DNA of 64,000 bases from DASVHS01 sp035468985. Lineage in GTDB: Bacteria > Acidobacteriota > Thermoanaerobaculia > Gp7-AA8. The notes under the pieces were generated by a model. That model ran no database searches, was not told where the DNA came from, and saw only the letters and a list, made by a program, of their open reading frames with translations. The DNA is taken from contig DATISF010000054.1 of assembly GCA_035468985.1 (NCBI GenBank), forward strand, positions 124,001 through 188,000. The letters run 5' to 3'. This document shows positions 34,598-42,149 of this stretch, piece by piece (the stretch's first letter is position 1; each line of letters opens with the position of its first letter). Made by a program: the position numbers and the translations under genes.

Positions 34598-35283
34598 TCA
34601 CTGCTCCTTCTGGTCATGCGATACACCCCCGCCACAACCGCGCCGAACAAGAATCCACCGACGTGGGCCCACCACGCCACTCCTGCAACTTCCTGCGTCG
34701 CGCGCGCGGCGGCGAGCGACGCGAATCCATTGAAGAACTGCATGATGAACCAGACCGGCAGAAACAGCGTCGCGCGGATCTCCGCCATCGCCCAGTAAAT
34801 CACGAGCGGGAACAGCGTGACGATCCGGGCGTGCGGCTGCAGCACCAGAAATGCGCCGAGCACGCCGGCAATGGAGCCCGAGGCGCCGATGGAGGCGATC
34901 GGCGAGGCCGGGAAGGCGATCGTGTGCGTGAGGCTGCCGATCACACCCGAGGCGATGAAGAAAAAGAAGTAGCCGGCATGGCCAAGCGCGTCCTCCACCG
35001 CGTCGCCGAACGTCCAGAGATAGATCATGTTTCCGAACAGGTGGACGAACCCGCCGTGCAGGAACAGCGACGTCACGAGCGTGATCGCCACTTCCCATCG
35101 CGTATAAGCGAACAGATACGGATGGTGAAACCGCAGCGGGATGAAGCCGAAGGTCTCGATGAGCCGCTCCGCCGCGCTGCCCATGAACAGCTGCACGACG
35201 AACATGGCCACGTTCGCACCGACGAGGATGCGATTGACGAGGGGCATACGCCGCCGCGGTGTGGTCTGGCGAAGAGGAATCAT
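34594..35283 (-). CDS. Rhomboid family intramembrane serine protease
   Basis: 229 residues with about six transmembrane helices. The catalytic serine is in GASGSIAGVLGAFL near residue 125 and the histidine in AHVGGFLFGAVVAG near residue 208. HGGFVHLFGNMIYLWTFGDAVEDALGH is the conserved helix 2 motif. It cleaves membrane-protein helices within the inner membrane. It overlaps rmlA by 4 bases. Its place between DegT and RmlA is unusual for a protease and might mean a role in processing a surface or export protein, but it may simply share the operon. Confidence 0.9.
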   Translation of the reverse strand: MIPLRQTTPRRRMPLVNRILVGANVAMFVVQLFMGSAAERLIETFGFIPLRFHHPYLFAYTRWEVAITLVTSLFLHGGFVHLFGNMIYLWTFGDAVEDALGHAGYFFFFIASGVIGSLTHTIAFPASPIASIGASGSIAGVLGAFLVLQPHARIVTLFPLVIYWAMAEIRATLFLPVWFIMQFFNGFASLAAARATQEVAGVAWWAHVGGFLFGAVVAGVYRMTRRSSE

Positions 35284-35284
35284 A

Positions 35285-35309
35285 GGCGTTAGGCGTTAGG
35301 CGTTAGGCG
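35285..35309. repeat. Short heptamer tandem repeat GGCGTTA
   Basis: GGCGTTA occurs three and a half times in a row immediately upstream of the rhomboid start codon. It lies in the 5' leader, where a change in copy number could alter translation. Confidence 0.75.
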
Positions 35310-35365
35310 ACGAGTCTCCCAAGGCCTTAGGCCTGGGGAGAACCTCGGCGCAAGTCGTTGTTCAC

Positions 35366-35460
35366 GTCATCCTGAGCCGCGAAGAAGGCGAAGGATCTCG
35401 AAATCGCAGACGTTTTCACATCCCGAGATCCTTCCTCGCGCTTCGCCGACTCAGGATGAC
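35366..35460. repeat. Palindromic element type A, copy 1
   Basis: The outer arms GTCATCCTGAG and CTCAGGATGAC and inner arms GAAGGATCTCG and CGAGATCCTTC form a long hairpin with a spacer of about 25 bases. It sits between the DegT and rhomboid genes. Three further copies lie at 37966-38036, 45495-45562 and 46503-46582. Confidence 0.85.
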
Positions 35461-35480
35461 GGCTTGCGCGGAGGTTCTGT

Positions 35481-36608
35481 CTAGCGCCCAAGGCCTTTCC
35501 CAATTTCACGCACGACCTCGCGCATCTGGTCCTTCGTCAGCTCAGCGAACACCGGAATCGCCAGCGTCTGCGCTGCCGCGGCCTCGGAATTCGGGTAACG
35601 CTCGGCGGCGCCTTCCACGTTGCGGAAGCACTCCTGCTGCGGCAGGGTGAGCGGATAGTAGATCTCGCAGCCGATCCCCGAGCTCTTCAAATGCTCCATC
35701 ACGCGATCGCGTGTGCCGCGTCCTTCGGTGAATCGGATGACGAACTGGTTGAACACGTGATGCCGGCCGGCCATCTCCTTCGGCAGCACGACGCGATCGC
35801 CGATCCGCGACTCCGCGAACAACTCTTCGTAGATCTTCGCGTTGCGGCGCCGTCCCTCCGCCCACTCGTCGAGATGGGGAAGCTTCACGTGAAGAATCGC
35901 CGCCTGCAGCGCGTCGATGCGGAAGTTTCCCCCGACATAGCGGTGGTAGTACTTCGGACGCATGCCGTGCACGCGATAGTCGACGAGCTTCTCGGCGACT
36001 GCGTCGTCATCGACCGTCACCGCGCCGGCGTCGCCGAACGCACCGAGGTTTTTCGATGGGAAAAACGAGAAGCAGCCGATCGAGCCGAGACAGCCGGCAC
36101 GTTTGCCGCGATATTCCGCGCCGACCGCCTGTGCCGCATCCTCGACGACCAGAAGATCGTTCTTCTTCGCGATCTCGTTGATCGGATCCATGTCCGCGGT
36201 CTGCCCGTAGAGATGCACGGGCATGATCGCCTTCGTTCGCGTGGTGACGCGCTCCGCGAGTGCGTTCGAGTCGATGTTGTAGTCGTCGAGCGAGATGTCG
36301 ACGAACACCGGTTTCGCGCCGAGCCGGTCGACGACGCCGGCCGTCGCAAAAAACGAATACGCGGGAACGATCACGTCGTCGCCCGGTCCGATGCCGTGCA
36401 CCATCAGAGCGATCAGCAGCGCATCCGTTCCCGATGACACGCCGGCCGCGTGCTTCGTGCTGCAGTACGCGGCGAAGTCCTTCTCGAACGCCTCGACGCG
36501 TTTGCCGAGGATGAACACCTGCGACTCGTAGACCTCCTCGGTCACGCGCATCACGTCGTTGCGGATCTTTGAATATTGTTGTTTCAGATCGAGCAGAGGA
36601 ACTGCCAT
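35481..36608 (-). CDS. DegT/DnrJ/EryC1/StrS family sugar aminotransferase
   Basis: 375 residues, PLP fold type I. Markers are VPLLDLKQQYSKIR at the N-terminus, AAGVSSGTDALLIALMV, VVEDAAQAVGAEYRGKRAG, and the PLP lysine in SFFPSKNLGAFGDAGAV near residue 190; GGNFRIDALQAAIL follows. These enzymes transfer an amino group to a keto-sugar nucleotide. With rmlA, the likely product is a dTDP-3- or 4-amino-deoxysugar for the surface glycan. It opens the minus-strand run DegT-rhomboid-RmlA-epimerase, and its upstream region contains the heptamer array. Confidence 0.92.
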   Translation of the reverse strand: MAVPLLDLKQQYSKIRNDVMRVTEEVYESQVFILGKRVEAFEKDFAAYCSTKHAAGVSSGTDALLIALMVHGIGPGDDVIVPAYSFFATAGVVDRLGAKPVFVDISLDDYNIDSNALAERVTTRTKAIMPVHLYGQTADMDPINEIAKKNDLLVVEDAAQAVGAEYRGKRAGCLGSIGCFSFFPSKNLGAFGDAGAVTVDDDAVAEKLVDYRVHGMRPKYYHRYVGGNFRIDALQAAILHVKLPHLDEWAEGRRRNAKIYEELFAESRIGDRVVLPKEMAGRHHVFNQFVIRFTEGRGTRDRVMEHLKSSGIGCEIYYPLTLPQQECFRNVEGAAERYPNSEAAAAQTLAIPVFAELTKDQMREVVREIGKGLGR

Positions 36609-36662
36609 AGCGCGGCGGAGTGTATCCGATCGGGGTTCGGGATCCGGGAGCTCGCCTCTTCA

Positions 36663-36828
36663 CCCCGAACCCCGAATCCCGAACCCCGAACCCCGAATCC
36701 CGAACCCCGAACCCCGAACCCCGAATCCCGAACTCCGAACCCCGAACCCCGAACCCCGAACCCCGAATCCCGAACTCCGAATCCCGAACCCCGAACTCCG
36801 AATCCCGAACTCCGAACCCCGAACCCCG
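36663..36828. repeat. Heptamer tandem array (CCCGAAC variants, about 23 units)
   Basis: About 166 bases are made of the 7-mers CCCGAAC, CCCGAAT and TCCGAAC/T in changing order. Just before it, GGGGTTCGGGAT (36633-36644) is the reverse complement of the array unit, so the array can fold back. It lies between the divergent DegT gene and the exported protein at 36892, in the promoter zone of both. On the plus strand one frame reads as PNPEPRT repeats, but I do not regard this as coding. Confidence 0.9.
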
Positions 36829-36891
36829 TTAGACACTCCCTTTCATGTCTGCGTATCAGTCAGCGGAACAACGATGCAAAAGGAGACCTCA

Positions 36892-37959
36892 ATGAAAATG
36901 AAACACCTGATGATGGCAGCGGCGATTGCGCTGCTCCCTCTGGCCGCCGATGCGGCCACGCTGATCGTGCCGGTGGCCGGCTCAGCGCCTGGCGCGAACG
37001 GCAGCGTGTGGAAGAGCGATGTGACGCTGCACAACACCAGCGGGCGGGCCATCGTGGCCACGCTGACGTATCACGACCAGAACGGCGCGGCGGAGACGTT
37101 CGCGCAGACGGTGCCGCCCCGCGGCACGCTCGCCCTGCAGGACATCGTCCGCTCGACGTTCAAGCGCGAGAACACCCTCGGCGCGATCGAGATCAACGTC
37201 GCCGACTCGGACGCGAACCGCATCGCCATCACCTCGCGCACGTTCAACGAGCTGGCCACGGGTGAATTCGGCCAGGACATCCCGGCCATCCGCAGCACCG
37301 ATGCAGCGACCGCCGGCGACGTTGCCGTGATCGAAGGCCCGACCTCGTCGGTCGATTTCCGCTTCAACGTCGGCCTGTACACGCTCACCGCCGCGAACAT
37401 TCGCTGGGATCTCGTGCGCTCCGACGGCACAGTCGCGGCGACCCAGACCATCGCCTACGCGGCAGGCGTGCAGAACCAGTCCAGCGCCGCGGCGCTGTTC
37501 AACACGGATCTCAAAGACAACGACGTCGTGCACGCGGCAGTCCTCAGCGGCACGGCGATCTTCTACGGCAGCATCGTCAATCAGGCCAGCGGCGATCCGT
37601 CGTTCGTCCCGGGCGTTCGCACCCGTGAAGAGAGCCGCATCAATTTCCTCGGCATCGATCGCGATCAGAACGGCACGGTCGACGTCGCGGCGAAGGACAA
37701 CGTGCTCTCCGCTCCCGTCGACGCCTACACGATCGGCTTCCCGACGTTCTTCCGCATCGTCACCGCGGCGGAGAGCGGAGAGAAGGTCACGTACGAGATC
37801 CTCTCCTCGACCGCGGATGCCCGCCTGGTCGATGACATCGGCACCGTGCAGCTGGTCGCCAGCGCCGCGCTGAAGGGCACGACCGGAGACCTGACGGTTC
37901 GCGCCACGGCCGCGGACGGCCAGTCCACCGTGCTCACCATTCCGGTGAAATTCTTCTGA
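36892..37959 (+). CDS. Exported protein of unknown function
   Basis: 355 residues from the ATG at 36892, preceded by AGGAG at six bases; the frame is open upstream through the heptamer array, but that part looks non-coding. The signal peptide is MKHLMMAAAIALLPLAADA. The mature protein is beta-rich, beginning ATLIVPVAGSAPGANGSVWKSDVTLHN. Its first half has a repeat-like strand pattern and its last 90 residues look like an Ig-type beta domain. I know this type from secreted proteins of soil bacteria but know no function. A type A palindrome follows it. Confidence 0.75.
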   Translation: MKMKHLMMAAAIALLPLAADAATLIVPVAGSAPGANGSVWKSDVTLHNTSGRAIVATLTYHDQNGAAETFAQTVPPRGTLALQDIVRSTFKRENTLGAIEINVADSDANRIAITSRTFNELATGEFGQDIPAIRSTDAATAGDVAVIEGPTSSVDFRFNVGLYTLTAANIRWDLVRSDGTVAATQTIAYAAGVQNQSSAAALFNTDLKDNDVVHAAVLSGTAIFYGSIVNQASGDPSFVPGVRTREESRINFLGIDRDQNGTVDVAAKDNVLSAPVDAYTIGFPTFFRIVTAAESGEKVTYEILSSTADARLVDDIGTVQLVASAALKGTTGDLTVRATAADGQSTVLTIPVKFF

Positions 37960-37965
37960 GAAACA

Positions 37966-38036
37966 ACGTCATCCTGAGCGAAGCGAAGGATCTCGCCGAC
38001 GAGATCCTTCGCCGTCTTCGCGGCTCAGGATGACGT
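37966..38036. repeat. Palindromic element type A, copy 2 (contains the tyrS stop codon)
   Basis: ACGTCATCCTGAGC and GCTCAGGATGACGT are perfect outer arms, with AAGGATCTCG and CGAGATCCTT inside. It sits between the ends of two convergent genes, and the last three codons and stop of tyrS (38025-38036) lie in its right arm. It may also serve as a bidirectional terminator. Confidence 0.85.
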
Positions 38037-39221
38037 GAATGTCACCCGCGCAAATCTCCTCTTCCCCACCTTCACCAGGTACGACTTCCCCGCCGCGGCA
38101 TCCAGCGTCTGCTTCAGGTTGTCGACCTTCACTTCATCGACGAGCACCCCGCCTTGCGCGATCAGGCGCTGGGCTTCTTTGTTTGTCGGTGCAAGTCCCG
38201 CCGCGGTGATCACCTTGCTCAGAAGCTGCGGCTCCTTCGAGGCCGGCAACTCTTTCTCCTCGATGTCGGTCGGCGTCTGCCTCTCGCTGAAGACGCGCCG
38301 GAACTCCTGCTCGGCTGCGTCCGCCGCGGCCTGGTCGTAGAAGTCCTTGATGATCAGCTTCGCGAGATTCCGCTTCGCGTCCATCGGATGCGCCTCGCGC
38401 TTGATGGCATCGATCTGCGCGGGCGTCAGGTCCGTGCACAGCGTGTAGTACTTCCACATCAGATCGTCGGAGATCGACATCACCTTGCCGAAGATCTGAC
38501 CCGGCGGCTCGTCGATCCCGATGTAGTTGTTGAGGGATTTGGACATCTTCTCGACGCCATCGAGACCCTCGAGGAGCGGCATTGTGATCACGACCTGCGG
38601 CTCGAGCCCGTACTCGCGCATGAGATCGCGGCCGACGAGCAGATTGAAAAGCTGGTCGGTGCCGCCCATCTCCACGTCGCACTTCAACGCGACCGAGTCA
38701 TACGCCTGCGCCAACGGATAGAGCAGCTCGTGAATGGCGATCGGCTGCTGCGACTGGAAGCGCTTGCGGAAGTCATCGCGCTCGAGGATGCGCGCCAGCG
38801 TGTACTTTGCGGCGAGACGGATCATCCCCTCGGCGCCGAGCGCGCTCAGCCATTCGGAGTTGAAGCGGATCTCGGTCTTCTGCGGATCGAGGATCTTGAA
38901 CACCTGCCGTTCATAGGTCTTGGCGTTCTCCTCGATCTGCTCGCGCGACAGCGGCGGCCGCGTGGCCTTCTTGCCGGTCGGGTCGCCGATCATCCCCGTG
39001 AAGTCGCCGATCAGAAAGATGACGCGATGTCCGAGCTGCTGGAAGTGCTTCATCTTCCGGATCACCACCGTGTGGCCGAGGTGGATGTCGGGGGCGGTGG
39101 GATCGAAACCGACCTTGATGGTCAGCGGCGTCCCCCGGGCGAGCTTCGCTTTCAGGTCAGCCTTCTCGATGAGATCGACCGTCCCCTTGGCCAGGTAATC
39201 GAATTGTTCGCTTGGATTCAT
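38025..39221 (-). CDS. tyrS: Tyrosyl-tRNA synthetase
   Basis: 398 residues from the ATG at 39221, chosen by homology (MNPSEQFDYLAKGTVDLI); a longer frame to 39452 overlaps the his leader. It charges tRNA-Tyr. The class I signatures are HLGHT (in DIHLGHTVVIRKM) and KMSKSLNNYIGI. GFDPTAPDIHLGH places it in the TyrZ-like subgroup. The C-terminal S4 RNA-binding domain (AQGGVLVDEVKVDN) is present. The final residues TFTSS come from an inserted palindromic element, so the C-terminus has been replaced or extended without harm to the fold. Confidence 0.95.
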   Translation of the reverse strand: MNPSEQFDYLAKGTVDLIEKADLKAKLARGTPLTIKVGFDPTAPDIHLGHTVVIRKMKHFQQLGHRVIFLIGDFTGMIGDPTGKKATRPPLSREQIEENAKTYERQVFKILDPQKTEIRFNSEWLSALGAEGMIRLAAKYTLARILERDDFRKRFQSQQPIAIHELLYPLAQAYDSVALKCDVEMGGTDQLFNLLVGRDLMREYGLEPQVVITMPLLEGLDGVEKMSKSLNNYIGIDEPPGQIFGKVMSISDDLMWKYYTLCTDLTPAQIDAIKREAHPMDAKRNLAKLIIKDFYDQAAADAAEQEFRRVFSERQTPTDIEEKELPASKEPQLLSKVITAAGLAPTNKEAQRLIAQGGVLVDEVKVDNLKQTLDAAAGKSYLVKVGKRRFARVTFTSS

Positions 39222-39241
39222 GCGCGGCGCATTGTAGCTGC

Positions 39242-39308
39242 GCCCCCTCACCCGCCGCTTCGCAGCTCCCTCTCCCCGCGGCGCGGGGAGAGGGAAGGGG
39301 TGAGGGGC
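39242..39308. repeat. Palindromic element type C
   Basis: GCCCCCTCACCC and GGGGTGAGGGGC are outer arms, and CCCTCTCCCCGC (39268-39279) with GCGGGGAGAGGG (39283-39294) form an inner 12-bp stem. It fills most of the space between tyrS and the divergent his leader and looks like the widespread REP-like class with CTCACCC and CTCTCCCC motifs. Confidence 0.75.
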
Positions 39309-39317
39309 TCGGCGTGT

Positions 39318-39323
39318 TACACT
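39318..39323 (+). promoter_or_regulatory. Possible -10 box of the his operon
   Basis: TACACT lies 11 bases before the leader ATG; no good -35 box is seen because the type C palindrome occupies that place. If used, transcription would start only a few bases before the leader ATG. Confidence 0.35.
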
Positions 39324-39334
39324 CCGCGCGCAAC

Positions 39335-39388
39335 ATGAATAACGCCCGCACGTCCCGGCTGCACCACCACCATCACCACATGGTGTAG
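39335..39388 (+). CDS. hisL: his operon leader peptide (six consecutive His)
   Basis: A 17-residue ORF, MNNARTSRLHHHHHHMV, ends with TAG 99 bases before the first his structural gene. A run of six His codons (39362-39379) is the hallmark of ribosome-mediated attenuation: when His-tRNA is scarce the ribosome stalls there. Downstream RNA can form hairpins at 39388-39410 or alternatively 39404-39428, and then a terminator at 39455-39485. No strong ribosome-binding site precedes the ATG, so it may be translated nearly leaderless. Confidence 0.85.
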   Translation: MNNARTSRLHHHHHHMV

Positions 39389-39428
39389 GGGTGCATCCGC
39401 TGTGCGCCCCGCCGCAAGGAAGGGGCGC
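39388..39428 (+). promoter_or_regulatory. Mutually exclusive hairpins of the his attenuator
   Basis: GGGGTGCA (39388-39395) can pair with TGCGCCCC-type bases at 39403-39410, or the latter (GCGCCCC, 39404-39410) can pair with GGGGCGC (39422-39428). A ribosome stalled on the His codons would cover the first arm and favour the second hairpin. How the second hairpin prevents the terminator is not obvious by eye. Confidence 0.6.
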
Positions 39429-39454
39429 TGCCAGAACCTGAAATCCTGTCAAGA

Positions 39455-39485
39455 CCTCTTCTACCGCGCGGGGAGAGGTTTTTTT
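39455..39485 (+). terminator. his attenuator: intrinsic terminator that also covers the hisZ ribosome-binding site
   Basis: CCTCTTCT (39455-39462) pairs with GGGGAGAGG-type bases (39471-39478, two G-U pairs), followed by seven T (39479-39485). The downstream arm GGGGAGAGG is also the only Shine-Dalgarno-like sequence before the ATG at 39488, so the hairpin could block both transcription and translation. Confidence 0.8.
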
Positions 39486-39487
39486 GG

Positions 39488-40321
39488 ATGGGTAAGAAAC
39501 ACAGATATCCGACGGGCGTCAGGCCGCTCTTGATCAACGAGAGTGCCCGGCGGCGGAGCGTCGAGTCGCGCATCACGTCGATCCTCGAGCGCGCCGGCTT
39601 CGAGGAGATCATCCTGCCGATCATCGACTACGCCGAGCCGTACGCGGCGACGGGTGCGATCGATTCGCGGCAGACGTACCGCTTCGTCGACCGCGACGGC
39701 GATCTGGTCGCCGTGCGATCCGATTTCACGCCGATGGTTGCCCGCGCCCTGGCGCCGTCGCTCACACCCGAACAGCTTCCCCTGCGCGTCTTCTACCGCG
39801 GTGATGTCATCCGCTATCAGGCCTCGCGTCTCGGCGCCAACCGGGAGATGTTCCAGATCGGCGCCGAGATCATCGGCGACGCCTCGGAGCAGGCCGACAT
39901 CGAAGCGATGTCCCTGGTCTCGGCCGTCCTCCGCGAGCTCGGCGTCAGTCCGACCATCGTCTTCACCGACGCGACGATTCCCGAGCGGATCGATCCCGCC
40001 GCGCGCGAGTGGCTGGCCACGAAGCGCGCTCCTGCCGATGCGCCGGAGGCCGCCAGGCGCCTCATCGCCGGAACGGCGACGACGCGCGACATCCCGGCGG
40101 ACATCGGCAGCCGGCTCGACGCCATCTCCCGCGCCTGTCCCGACTGCGTGATTCATCTCGACGACGTCGATCGCGCGCGCGGCTACTACAGCGGCCTCCG
40201 CTTCCGTGCCTACGACCTCTCCTCCCGATCGACGATCGCGCAGGGCGGCCGCTACGACAACCTGTACGAACAATTCGGAGCGTCCGCTCCGGCCGTGGGG
40301 TTCACGATCACATGCGAATAG
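39488..40321 (+). CDS. hisZ: ATP phosphoribosyltransferase regulatory subunit
   Basis: 277 residues, a short histidyl-tRNA-synthetase-like protein. PTGVRPLLINESARRRSVESRI, FRFVDRDGDLVAVRSDFTPMVAR and RVFYRGDVIRYQASRLGANREMFQIGAEIIG are the class II core motifs; ARGYYSGLRFRAY and GGRYDNLYEQFG lie near the end. It has no anticodon-binding domain and is shorter than the usual 350-400 residues. It forms a complex with the short HisG and carries histidine feedback control. The first gene after the attenuator, it overlaps hisG by 10 bases. Confidence 0.9.
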   Translation: MGKKHRYPTGVRPLLINESARRRSVESRITSILERAGFEEIILPIIDYAEPYAATGAIDSRQTYRFVDRDGDLVAVRSDFTPMVARALAPSLTPEQLPLRVFYRGDVIRYQASRLGANREMFQIGAEIIGDASEQADIEAMSLVSAVLRELGVSPTIVFTDATIPERIDPAAREWLATKRAPADAPEAARRLIAGTATTRDIPADIGSRLDAISRACPDCVIHLDDVDRARGYYSGLRFRAYDLSSRSTIAQGGRYDNLYEQFGASAPAVGFTITCE

Positions 40322-40944
40322 CGATACCTAAAGGACGACTGCAGAACGACACGCTGGCGCTCTTCGCCGCCGCGGGCTACGAGACGCCGGCCGAAGAGGA
40401 CATCGCCTCGCGGCGCCTGGTCTTCAACCGCGGCGGGATCGAGTGGATCCTGGTCAAGGACTGCGACGTACCGGTCTACGTCGAGTACGGCGCGGCCGAT
40501 GCCGGCGTGGCCGGGCTCGATCAGCTGCTCGAGCACGACTCCACGGCGTATCAGCCGGTCGATCTGCCGTTCGGCCGCTGCCGGATGATGCTCATCGGCG
40601 CGCCGGGCGCGGAGCGGATCGAAGAGGTTCCGCTGCCGAAAATCGCCACGAAGTATCCGCGCGTGACGAGGCAATGGCTCGAGTCGCGCGGACTCCGCGC
40701 CGACATCGTTCCCCTGGGCGGCTCAGTCGAGCTGGCGGCGGTTCTCAACCTCACCACGCACGTCGTCGATCTCGTGGAGACCGGCGAGACCGTGCGCGTG
40801 CACAAGCTGGTGATGCAGGAGCTCGTCACCGAAGTCTCACCGCGTCTGATCGTCGGGAAAGATGTGTATCGAACGCAGCCGGTGGAAGTCCGCGAGATGG
40901 TCAGCAGGATCGCGCTCAGCGCTTCCGAGAAGGAGATCGCATGA
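40312..40944 (+). CDS. hisG: ATP phosphoribosyltransferase, short form
   Basis: 210 residues from the ATG at 40312. It joins ATP and PRPP in the first, committed step of histidine synthesis. MRIAIPKGRLQNDTLALFAAAGY opens the protein, DVPVYVEYGAADAGVAGLDQLLE follows, and VDLVETGETVRVHKL binds PRPP. The C-terminal regulatory domain of long-form HisG is missing, as expected where a hisZ is present. It overlaps hisD as ATGA. Confidence 0.95.
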   Translation: MRIAIPKGRLQNDTLALFAAAGYETPAEEDIASRRLVFNRGGIEWILVKDCDVPVYVEYGAADAGVAGLDQLLEHDSTAYQPVDLPFGRCRMMLIGAPGAERIEEVPLPKIATKYPRVTRQWLESRGLRADIVPLGGSVELAAVLNLTTHVVDLVETGETVRVHKLVMQELVTEVSPRLIVGKDVYRTQPVEVREMVSRIALSASEKEIA

Positions 40945-42149
40945 ACATCGAACAGATCCTCCTCGAGCTCGAGCAGCGCAGGCGCGAAGCATCGGATCGG
41001 GCAGCCGAAGTTGCCGCCGACGTGATCGCCGGCGTGCGCGCGATGGGCGACGTCTACGTTGCGAAGCAGATCGAGAGATTCGACAAAGTGAAGATCGATC
41101 CCGCCGAGATCCTGTGGAGCGACGCGCGTCTTCGCGCCTCGGACGGCGGGCGGGAACGGCCTCCGCTCCAGGACGCCATCGATGCCGCCATCGAGCGCAT
41201 CGAGTCCTTCCACCGGCAACAGCTGCCGCCGGGCTATCGCTGGACGCGCAACGACACGGTCATCGAGCATCGCGTCCGCCCACTGCGCCGAGTGGGCATC
41301 TACGTGCCGGGTGGCCGCGCGGTCTACGTCTCGACGCTGATCATGTGCGCGGTTCCGGCGCGAATCGCCGGCGTGAACGAGATCGTGGTGGCGACGACGC
41401 CCGGCGCCGCCGCCCGCCCCGAGCTGCAGTACGCCTGCCGGCGCCTCGGAGTGAAAGAGGTCTATCGCGCAGGAGGGCCGTCGGGAATCGCGGCCATGGC
41501 GCTCGGCACGCAGACGCTGGAGCGCGTCGACAAGATCGTCGGCCCCGGAAACTCGTACGTGACCGCAGCCAAGGCCCGTCTCGTCGGCGAGGTCGGCATC
41601 GACATGACCGCCGGACCCACAGAGCTGGTGGTCATCGCCGACGACACGGCGATTCCGGAGCTCGTCATGGCCGATCTGTTCGCGCAGGCTGAGCACGGAG
41701 CGGACAGTGCGGTGATTCTCCTGACCACGTCCGATCGCGTGGCGAAGGCCGCCGCGAACGAACGCTTCATCATCGTGAAGACTTCAACGGTCAACGAAGC
41801 AGTCGCCGCGGCGGATCGCATCGCTCCCGAGCATCTATCGATTCACGCCCGCGACCCGGAGACCATCGCGGCGAAAGCGGAGAACTGCGGCGCGATCTAC
41901 TGCGGACCGTCCTCGGCGCCCGCCGCCGGCGACTACATCCTCGGCTCGAATCACGTGCTGCCGACCGCGGGAACGGCGCGTTTCTTCTCCCCTCTCGGCG
42001 TGTACGACTTCGTGAAGCGGACCAACATCATCTTCGCGGGCCGGAACGACGCGCGCGAGGTCGCGCCGTTCGCCGACGCCCTGGCGCAATTCGAAGGTCT
42101 GCCGCTGCACGGGAAATCGATCATGGCCAGACAGGCGGTGCCCCGATGA
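40941..42149 (+). CDS. hisD: Histidinol dehydrogenase
   Basis: 402 residues from the ATG at 40941, overlapping the hisG stop as ATGA; the open frame upstream to 40443 is a shadow of hisG. It catalyses the last two steps, histidinol to histidine, with NAD and zinc. Motifs include VRPLRRVGIYVPGGRAVYVSTLIM, GGPSGIAAMALGT, IVGPGNSYVTAAKARLVGEVGIDMTAGPTELV, DLFAQAEHGADSAVIL (zinc ligands Gln and His) and APEHLSIH. It overlaps hisC by 4 bases. Confidence 0.95.
   Translation: MNIEQILLELEQRRREASDRAAEVAADVIAGVRAMGDVYVAKQIERFDKVKIDPAEILWSDARLRASDGGRERPPLQDAIDAAIERIESFHRQQLPPGYRWTRNDTVIEHRVRPLRRVGIYVPGGRAVYVSTLIMCAVPARIAGVNEIVVATTPGAAARPELQYACRRLGVKEVYRAGGPSGIAAMALGTQTLERVDKIVGPGNSYVTAAKARLVGEVGIDMTAGPTELVVIADDTAIPELVMADLFAQAEHGADSAVILLTTSDRVAKAAANERFIIVKTSTVNEAVAAADRIAPEHLSIHARDPETIAAKAENCGAIYCGPSSAPAAGDYILGSNHVLPTAGTARFFSPLGVYDFVKRTNIIFAGRNDAREVAPFADALAQFEGLPLHGKSIMARQAVPR

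Noticed and set aside
36663..36828. CRISPR-like array or coding PNPEPRT repeat protein
   Set aside because: The units are seven bases without spacers, so it is not CRISPR. The repeat frames are open only because the unit lacks stops, and the downstream gene has its own ribosome-binding site after the array.
38154..39338. Plus-strand ORF of 394 codons opposite tyrS
   Set aside because: It is an antisense shadow; the minus strand encodes a complete tyrosyl-tRNA synthetase with both class I signatures.
39362..39379. Six His codons as an engineered His-tag or vector contamination
   Set aside because: The codons are at the end of a short peptide directly before a terminator and the complete his operon, which fits natural attenuation; no vector sequence surrounds it.
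40443..40940. N-terminal extension of hisD in the same frame
   Set aside because: It overlaps hisG completely, has no HisD homology and the ATG at 40941 overlaps the hisG stop as expected.
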